The position numbers and the translations under genes were made by a program. 26,307 bases of DNA from UBA11512 sp964623895. Its GTDB lineage: Bacteria; Bacillota; Clostridia; Oscillospirales; CAG-272. Shown here piece by piece: positions 20,797 to 26,307 of the stretch. A model generated the notes under the pieces. The model worked only from the letters and a program-made list of their open reading frames with translations. It was not told where the DNA came from and searched no databases. Within the stretch, counting starts at the first letter, position 1. Each line of letters opens with the position of its first letter. The stretch lies in the NCBI GenBank assembly GCA_964623895.1, contig CAZUWA010000022.1, forward strand, positions 1 through 26,307, written 5' to 3'.

Positions 20797-23121
20797 TCAG
20801 ACAAGTGCGTTTGCAATGACTTCGTTGACTGTTTTACAGTACTTGAATTCTATGTGTTCTATGACTTCCTTGTCAATATCAGGAAGATCTTTTCGGTTGC
20901 CTTCCGGAAGAATGACAGTATGTACGCCCGCTTTATATGCAGCCATCGTCTTTTCCCGAAGTCCGCCGATCGGCAGAACTCTACCATGCAGAGTGATCTC
21001 TCCTGTCATGGCGATATCATTTTTTACCGGTCTGCCTGTAAATTCACTGACCAACGCCGTATAGATTGCACAGCCCGCTGAAGGACCATCCTTTGGCGTT
21101 GCGCCCTCCGGAAAGTGAATATGTACATCTTTATTTTTAAAGGATTCTTCAGAAACGCCTAACGTATCTGCATTGGAACGCAAACACGAAAGGGCAATGT
21201 GGGTCGACTCACTCATAACTTTGCCGATGTTTCCGGTACATTCGGTTTTACCCTGTCCGGGCATGGAGATCGCCTCTACCCTAAGTAGTTCTCCGCCTGC
21301 TTCTGTCCAAGCAAGACCGTTGACAACTCCCTGTAAATTTTCGTCATAAACCTTTTCGGAAACTGTTTTTTCATGTCCGAGGTAATCCACGAGATTTCTG
21401 ACTGTAATCGTTTGGTAGGAAATACCGTTTTCGACAATGTTTCTTGTTGCTTTTCTGCACACTGCGGCAATAGAACGCTCAAGATTTCTCACGCCCGCTT
21501 CGTGCGTGTAAGAGGAAACGATCATATCAATGGCGGCATCGCTGAATTTTAACTGTTTTGCGGTCAAACCGTGTTTTTTGCGTTCTTTTGGAATTAGATG
21601 CTTTTTGGCGATCTCTTTCTTTTCTTCAGCAGTATAGGAAGACAACTGGATGATCTCCATACGGTCGATCAGCGCCGGAGCTACGCCGTCAAGAGAGTTC
21701 GCAGTGGCAATGAATATACAATTTGAAAGGTCGAAGGGAAGTTCAACAAAATGATCTCTGAAGGTTTTGTTTTGTTCTGCATCCAACACCTCTAGCATTG
21801 CAGAAGCGGGGTCGCCCCTGCCGTCGGAAGCCATTTTATCAATTTCATCGAGAAGGATCAACGGATTATTGCTCTTTGCCTGTATTAAAGCGGTAATGAT
21901 CCGTCCGGGCATAGAGGCAACGTAGGTCTTTCTGTGACCTCGGATATCCGCTTCGTCACGTACACCGCCAAGTGAAATACGGACATACTTGCGATTTAGG
22001 GCAGTTGCAAGAGAAGTGGCGATTGAAGTCTTACCGACACCCGGAGGCCCCACAAGACAGAGCGTTCTGTTTTTTAGTTCCGGATTTAACTGTCTCGCGG
22101 CAACAAACTCGAGAATGCGATCTTTCACTTTCTGTAAACCGTAATGATCTTTTTCAAGAATTTCTGAAGCACGTTTGACATCCGGCTTTTCAATATCGGA
22201 ATTGTTAAACGGAATCTCTAAAACGGTATCAAGATAGTTTCTTTGAACCGCTGCTTCTGCGGAAGAAAAAGGAGATTTCGCAAGTTTATTCAGCTCTTTG
22301 ATCAGTTTCTCTTCTATCTCGGAAGGGAAGTGGGCTGACAGGATCTTGTTACGGTATTCTGTAAGTTCTTCATCATCCTCTTCGTCCATTCCGAGTTCTT
22401 CCTTCAAAACTTTTAACTGCTCTTTGAGATAGTATTCACGCTGATTTTCGTCAAGCGCATCACGAACTTTCCGATGAATACGAAGATCCTCTTTTAATAA
22501 TGGGATTTCCTCCTCCATGGCGTTATTGACTGCTTTTAAACGATCCAAGGCGTCAAACTCTTCAAGAACACTCATTTTGTGTTCTGTACTCATTAAAAGT
22601 GTCAAGGCAATACTATCAGCAAATGAGCCGGGCGTTTCTGACTGTAGAAGCGTCTTTCTCATCTCGTTTTGATTCCCCGGTATCAGTTTGAGCATCTCGC
22701 CCATCAGGGAAATCATACGCTTATATTCCTCCGTTTCTTTCAAGGTGGGATCATCATTCAGCGTTTCTATCGGGCATACGGAAGCAAAATCGCCATCTTC
22801 CGAAAGGGAATAGAATGCGGCTCTGTCCGTCACTTGCAGAGTGACGACCATCCCCCCTTGTCGATGTGCAATTTCTTCGATCACAGCAAGGCATCCAAAT
22901 GGGTTGAAGTCTATGTCTTGATAAGGCGGAATTTTTTCAGGATCGTAAAGCGTTGCCAAAAAGACCTTATTGTCATATTGTTTGTCACTTGCAAGCAAAA
23001 TAGCATTCAAGTCATGCGGATAACGCAATTCCAGTTTGATGGGGGAAGACGGAAAAGCAACGATCCCTCTTAATGCAAGCACGGGAACATTGCAGGTTTC
23101 ATTGGTAGTAGATGGTAGCAT
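20797..23121 (-). CDS. lon: ATP-dependent protease Lon
   Basis: A 774-aa Lon (LonA), the cytoplasmic AAA+ serine protease that degrades misfolded and regulatory proteins. N-terminal substrate-binding domain (about 1-200), coiled coil, then AAA+ with Walker A GPPGVGKT near residue 356 and Walker B ILLDEIDK. The protease domain has PKDGPSAG with the catalytic Ser near 679 and the catalytic Lys in GGLREKTMAAYKAG near 722. Complete. GAGGT lies about 11 nt before the ATG. A strong extended -10 promoter is about 115 bp upstream, giving a long leader; no CIRCE or CtsR operator was seen there. Confidence 0.98.
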   Translation of the reverse strand: MLPSTTNETCNVPVLALRGIVAFPSSPIKLELRYPHDLNAILLASDKQYDNKVFLATLYDPEKIPPYQDIDFNPFGCLAVIEEIAHRQGGMVVTLQVTDRAAFYSLSEDGDFASVCPIETLNDDPTLKETEEYKRMISLMGEMLKLIPGNQNEMRKTLLQSETPGSFADSIALTLLMSTEHKMSVLEEFDALDRLKAVNNAMEEEIPLLKEDLRIHRKVRDALDENQREYYLKEQLKVLKEELGMDEEDDEELTEYRNKILSAHFPSEIEEKLIKELNKLAKSPFSSAEAAVQRNYLDTVLEIPFNNSDIEKPDVKRASEILEKDHYGLQKVKDRILEFVAARQLNPELKNRTLCLVGPPGVGKTSIATSLATALNRKYVRISLGGVRDEADIRGHRKTYVASMPGRIITALIQAKSNNPLILLDEIDKMASDGRGDPASAMLEVLDAEQNKTFRDHFVELPFDLSNCIFIATANSLDGVAPALIDRMEIIQLSSYTAEEKKEIAKKHLIPKERKKHGLTAKQLKFSDAAIDMIVSSYTHEAGVRNLERSIAAVCRKATRNIVENGISYQTITVRNLVDYLGHEKTVSEKVYDENLQGVVNGLAWTEAGGELLRVEAISMPGQGKTECTGNIGKVMSESTHIALSCLRSNADTLGVSEESFKNKDVHIHFPEGATPKDGPSAGCAIYTALVSEFTGRPVKNDIAMTGEITLHGRVLPIGGLREKTMAAYKAGVHTVILPEGNRKDLPDIDKEVIEHIEFKYCKTVNEVIANALV

Positions 23122-23142
23122 GAAATTCTATAACCTCTTTTT

Positions 23143-23188
23143 GCCGAGCATTCGGCGTATTTTATAAATTTTATGTAATTACTCCTCC
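23143..23188 (-). promoter_or_regulatory. lon leader with small hairpin and an orphan ribosome site
   Basis: The roughly 110-nt lon leader contains GGAGGAG (23182-23188 on minus) with no ATG, GTG or TTG at normal distance, and further on a 5-bp hairpin (23143-23147 with 23152-23156). The orphan site lies over 60 nt before the lon ATG and cannot serve it directly. Confidence 0.4.
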
Positions 23189-23239
23189 GATATTGCTTTC
23201 TTTGATGAGAAATAATACTTCGGATGTCGTATTCATTTT

Positions 23240-23268
23240 ATTATATCACAATCTGCGCTGTATTTCAA
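23240..23268 (-). promoter_or_regulatory. Extended -10 promoter of lon
   Basis: On minus, TTGAAA (23263-23268), a 17-bp spacer and TATAAT (23240-23245) preceded by TGA. Start predicted near 23233. Confidence 0.8.
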
Positions 23269-23358
23269 ACATTTTTTCAAAATAATTCGAAAAAAATACA
23301 CTTTTTGCTTGCTTGCGTGTAATAAAATAAAAAAATCTACGGATTTACGGAAAATCGG

Positions 23359-23387
23359 TTGCATTTCGTGCGCAAAAGTGTTATACT
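23359..23387 (+). promoter_or_regulatory. Promoter of the DUF1461 gene
   Basis: TTGCAT (23359-23364), a 17-bp spacer and TATACT (23382-23387). It drives the plus-strand gene and is divergent from the lon promoter; the A/T-rich stretch 23269-23358 between them holds nothing else I can name. Confidence 0.7.
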
Positions 23388-23421
23388 GTTTCGGAAGCTT
23401 TTACTATTCGGAGGAATTAAA

Positions 23422-24111
23422 ATGAACAGCAAGGAAAAAAAAGTGACCGATATCCTTCTGCATACCGTTCTGTCGATTATGCTGTTTTTACTGTTGATCG
23501 CTATTTCTGTTTTTGCGACGCTTGCCTTTCGTCCGCTGTACTACTTTGACATTGATTTTTTAAACATTCAAGAAGAAGCGGAGGAATGGGGGGTCTATCT
23601 CACCAAAGAGGAGATCAAAAACAACTATGATGCACTCATTGATTATAATCTCCCGTTGACCGACGGAAAACTGGTTTTTCCGGATCTAAAGCAGTCTGAA
23701 AGTGGGGAGAGCCATTTTGCGGAAGTAAAAGATATTTTTGATATTTTCAAGTATATGGCAATTGTACTATTGCCGCTTTGCGGGGCAGGGATATATTATC
23801 TTCATAAGGTAAAAAAGCAAAAACTGTATCTCCTTGAAACAGGGATTATTACAGTGGCACTTCCTGTTGTGATCGGTTCACTTATTGCACTCAACTGGGA
23901 AAATGTGTTTTTCATTTTTCATAAACTCGTTTTCAATAATAACGACTGGATCTACGATCCGTATACCGATCCGATCATTACCATCCTGCCAAGTGAATTC
24001 TTTATGCACTGCGCCGTAATGATCGTCACATTGGTACTGTTCGGCGGAGTGATCTGCACTCTTCTTTGGTTTGTGCTCGGTAAACGCAAAAAAGAAATTT
24101 CCGACACTTAA
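23422..24111 (+). CDS. DUF1461/TIGR01906 family membrane protein
   Basis: A 229-aa integral membrane protein. A first helix (about residues 12-35) is followed by an extracytoplasmic stretch with the family pattern YYFDIDFLNI, NNYDALIDYNLPL and GESHFAEVKDIFD, then three more helices (about 110-130, 140-160 and 195-222). The G-x-x-HF-x-x-VK motif is what identifies TIGR01906/DUF1461, a family of unknown function in Firmicutes. The start at 23422 has GGAGG 7 nt upstream; a longer frame would begin within the promoter. It stands alone, divergent from lon. No terminator is clear in the 42 bp before the convergent gene. Confidence 0.8.
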   Translation: MNSKEKKVTDILLHTVLSIMLFLLLIAISVFATLAFRPLYYFDIDFLNIQEEAEEWGVYLTKEEIKNNYDALIDYNLPLTDGKLVFPDLKQSESGESHFAEVKDIFDIFKYMAIVLLPLCGAGIYYLHKVKKQKLYLLETGIITVALPVVIGSLIALNWENVFFIFHKLVFNNNDWIYDPYTDPIITILPSEFFMHCAVMIVTLVLFGGVICTLLWFVLGKRKKEISDT

Positions 24112-24153
24112 ACCAATATCTAAAAAACAATGAAAGAACCGATACGGAACCTC

Positions 24154-25002
24154 TCAGTTCACATTTAAACTGCTTTTGCTGAGGATTTCTCTGTCTGTTT
24201 CTTCAATAACCGACTGATCGGCGGCGATGATATAGAAGAAAATGCTGACATTTTGAGAAGGAAAATATTGTCCGTACATTCTTGCTTTCAGTTCTACAGG
24301 AGCAAGTTCGTTTTCCACATCAAAAGCGGGAATGCCGTATTGCAGATAAGACTGCACGAAATTGTTGTTTTGATGGGCGCACCCGTTGACCGTGACGGTT
24401 GCATCCGCTTTGTACCAACCAGACTTTTCAAGATAGGATACATCTTTTTCTACCGATTTGACGGTAAAGTCAAATACGGCATTTTCTCTTGTCAATCCAA
24501 AGTCAGACAGCACCAAATTCCAAAAATCATATTTTGCAACTGTCGCAATTTCATCTTCATTCAGATCTATGATTTTGTTTCGGTCATCCGTTAAGAAACC
24601 GTAGGGACTTCCGTTTTCGTTTCTCACGAGATATGCGCCGTAGAAACTGCTGTAATAATCGGAGTTTTCGTCATACAACATCGAACAACCTTTTAGTGGA
24701 TTAAATGCAGGGAAGTTATAGAGAATCGTTAAAGTCGTATCTTGTCCGATATCATATCCGAATCCTTCACCGGGGACAAATGTCATGACAAAGGGAAACC
24801 AATCTTTTTGAAAGGTGGACCAGCCGCCGGGAATATGAATATCGATTTCTTCTGCTGTTAAACCATCCTTTTCACAAATCGAACTGTATACGGACATTAC
24901 ACCCATATTGATAAACAGTTTGAACGGCGGCATCATAACAAACAAAGTGATTGCCAGTATAACAGAAGTAACAACGATCAGAATTTTATCTGCTTTTTTC
25001 AT
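24154..25002 (-). CDS. Membrane-anchored protein of unknown function
   Basis: A 282-aa protein with an N-terminal hydrophobic helix (about residues 7-27) after KKADK and no lipobox, so probably a single-pass protein with a large outside domain. The outer part is rich in aromatic, Asp and Asn residues, with two Cys (in DGCAHQ-like and LKGCSM contexts). I recognise no family. AAAGGA lies 6 nt before the ATG. It starts 54 bp after the carboxyltransferase gene, with only a strong hairpin between them and no promoter, so its expression probably relies on read-through. Confidence 0.8.
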   Translation of the reverse strand: MKKADKILIVVTSVILAITLFVMMPPFKLFINMGVMSVYSSICEKDGLTAEEIDIHIPGGWSTFQKDWFPFVMTFVPGEGFGYDIGQDTTLTILYNFPAFNPLKGCSMLYDENSDYYSSFYGAYLVRNENGSPYGFLTDDRNKIIDLNEDEIATVAKYDFWNLVLSDFGLTRENAVFDFTVKSVEKDVSYLEKSGWYKADATVTVNGCAHQNNNFVQSYLQYGIPAFDVENELAPVELKARMYGQYFPSQNVSIFFYIIAADQSVIEETDREILSKSSLNVN

Positions 25003-25014
25003 AACAATCCTTTC

Positions 25015-25049
25015 AAAAGTGGCTACGGCATCTTGCCGTAGCCACTTTT
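25015..25049. terminator. 15-bp hairpin between the carboxyltransferase and the next gene
   Basis: AAAAGTGGCTACGGC and GCCGTAGCCACTTTT pair perfectly over 15 bp with a 5-nt loop. TTTT ends the stem on each strand. On minus it starts 7 bp after the carboxyltransferase stop and ends just before the ribosome site of the following gene. Confidence 0.85.
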
Positions 25050-25056
25050 CGTGAAA

Positions 25057-26307
25057 TTAAACTGTATGGATCTTGACTTTTTCGTCAGCTGTACCCTTAT
25101 CAATCCCCAGTTTTGCAGCAGTTCTGTTATCAAAGAACTTTGTCGCAACCTGTTCAAACAGAGCGTAAGACAAAACATCTTCTTCCTGTTCGGTATAAGG
25201 AGCGGCCTTCTTTTTAAGGTCTTCCAATTCAGGTTTCAGAAGATCGGCAGGACGGCAGGTGATCGGTTCTTCATCGCCGAGAATCTTTTTCTGGAACGCA
25301 GGGTCGATCGGAACAGCGGTTCTGCCGTATTCGCCGCGGATCAGCGCTTTGAATTCCTTAGTCACTGACTTGTATCTCTCGCCGTAAATAACATTCATCA
25401 CGGCTTGTGTACCAACGATCTGTGAGGAAGGCGTTACGAGCGGAGGATATCCTGCATCTGCGCGGACTCTCGGAACTTCTTCAAGACATTCGGTCAGTTT
25501 ATCAGATTTGCCCATCTGTTTTAACTGCGAAATGAGGTTTGACAGCATTCCGCCGGGAACCTGATAGAGCAGAGCATTGACATTGACAGCAAGTACCTTT
25601 GGATCCAACAATCCGGACTTGATATACTTCTCACGCAGTTGAGAGAAATACTTTGATACGACATCAAGTTTTTCAAGATCAAGACCGGTATCGTAAGGAG
25701 TGCCCTGCAATGCCGCAACGATCGGCTCTGTAGGCGGCTGAGAAGTCCCCATTGAAAGAGGGGAAATAGCGGTATCAACAATATCAACACCGGCTTCAAT
25801 TGCCTTTAGAGCAGTCATGGAAGCAAGACCTGCAGTATAGTGCGTATGCAGTTCGAGGGGCAAGTCGGGGAATGCCTCTTTGATCGCTTTGGTCAGAACT
25901 TCTGCGTCATACGGTTTCAAAAGTCCTGCCATATCTTTGATGCAGATTGAATTTACACCCATATCAACTAACTGCTTTGTGTAGTTTACATAGTAGTCAG
26001 TGGTGTAAACCGGTCCTGTGGTATAGGAGATTGCTACCTGAACATGTCCGCCCTCCTTGTTGGTCGCTTTTACTGCCGTTTCAAGGTTTCTAGGGTCATT
26101 GAGCGCGTCAAAAATTCGAATGATATCTATACCGTTTGCAAGAGATTTTTGAACGAAGTATTCTACAACATCATCCGAATAATGACGGTAGCCGAGAATA
26201 TTCTGTCCACGGAACAGCATCTGTAATTTTGTATTCTTGACTTCTGAACGGATCTTGCGCAGTCTTTCCCACGGATCCTCGTTTAAATATCGCAGGCATG
26301 AGTCAAA
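25057..26307 (-). CDS. oadA: Oxaloacetate decarboxylase alpha/carboxyltransferase subunit (partial)
   Basis: The C-terminal 416 residues of a biotin-dependent carboxyltransferase subunit; the 5' end lies outside the window. It belongs to the oxaloacetate decarboxylase alpha/pyruvate carboxylase CT family, which moves CO2 between carboxybiotin and pyruvate/oxaloacetate. Visible motifs are FDSCLRYLNEDPWERLR, GQNILGYRHYSDDVV, IKDMAGLL (the Lys-bearing metal-site motif) and HTHYTAG (metal-binding His pair), then the conserved carboxylase domain. The protein ends soon after, with no C-terminal biotinyl (AMKM) domain, so the biotin carrier must be a separate protein. An additional 30 residues before the first internal Met are in frame to the window edge, proving it continues. 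Confidence 0.92.
   Translation of the reverse strand, partial: FDSCLRYLNEDPWERLRKIRSEVKNTKLQMLFRGQNILGYRHYSDDVVEYFVQKSLANGIDIIRIFDALNDPRNLETAVKATNKEGGHVQVAISYTTGPVYTTDYYVNYTKQLVDMGVNSICIKDMAGLLKPYDAEVLTKAIKEAFPDLPLELHTHYTAGLASMTALKAIEAGVDIVDTAISPLSMGTSQPPTEPIVAALQGTPYDTGLDLEKLDVVSKYFSQLREKYIKSGLLDPKVLAVNVNALLYQVPGGMLSNLISQLKQMGKSDKLTECLEEVPRVRADAGYPPLVTPSSQIVGTQAVMNVIYGERYKSVTKEFKALIRGEYGRTAVPIDPAFQKKILGDEEPITCRPADLLKPELEDLKKKAAPYTEQEEDVLSYALFEQVATKFFDNRTAAKLGIDKGTADEKVKIHTV

Noticed and set aside
23122..23268. CIRCE or CtsR heat-shock operator at lon
   Set aside because: Searched by eye on both strands; neither the TTAGCACTC inverted repeat nor tandem GGTCAAA boxes are present.
24112..24153. 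Terminator between the convergent DUF1461 and unknown genes
   Set aside because: Only very short stems can be drawn; the T-run on minus is not preceded by a convincing hairpin.

Overview
The window looks like chromosomal DNA from an endospore-forming, low-to-moderate-GC Firmicute of the class Clostridia. It carries a full spoIIIAA-AH operon, a spo0A with a near-canonical DNA-binding domain, ytfJ/gerW, scpA/scpB, a spore-type D,D-carboxypeptidase, strong AGGAGG-type ribosome sites and clear sigma-A promoters. No rRNA, tRNA, CRISPR array, insertion sequence or prophage gene was seen. Genus cannot be fixed from sequence alone.

Layout. (1) 1-3545, minus strand: recG followed by a PT-rich lipoprotein gene, driven by a perfect-consensus promoter. 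(2) 3695-6663, plus strand: ZIP metal transporter, AI-2E/PerM-type permease and a diacylglycerol-kinase-family lipid kinase, each closed by a hairpin terminator. (3) 6648-7584, minus strand: a two-gene operon of a SecB-like chaperone and a MutT-type Nudix hydrolase. (4) 7732-8758, plus strand: a small CxxC protein gene and a lipoprotein gene. Together they show four reading-frame breaks, and each can be repaired by adding one base to a short homopolymer. (5) 8893-14557, minus strand: spo0A, a terminator, a candidate sigma-E promoter, then spoIIIAA to spoIIIAH and a terminator. (6) 14521-23268, minus strand: a close-packed run lon, engB, site-2 protease, scpA, scpB, DUF2953 (ytfI-like), ytfJ, D,D-carboxypeptidase, rluB and a small GNAT-like gene. 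(7) 23359-26307: a DUF1461/TIGR01906 membrane protein on plus, then on minus an unknown membrane-anchored protein and the truncated carboxyltransferase subunit of an oxaloacetate/pyruvate carboxylase-type enzyme.

How it fits together. The middle 15 kb links the master sporulation regulator (Spo0A), the feeding-tube channel between mother cell and forespore (SpoIIIA), chromosome segregation (ScpAB), spore germination/cortex factors (YtfJ, S11 peptidase) and protein quality control (Lon, S2P). The most interesting non-coding signals are a cluster of four TTACCA hexamers around the spo0A promoter, a four-codon mini-ORF coupled to spoIIIAA, a hairpin that would hide the carboxypeptidase start codon, and a 20-bp perfect terminator holding a stop codon in its loop and the next promoter's -35 in its arm. 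The most interesting proteins are a strongly shortened SpoIIIAG, a Spo0A with a divergent receiver domain, and an orphan SecB-like chaperone coupled to a Nudix enzyme. Nothing in the window is a clear unknown multi-gene defence or metabolic system.
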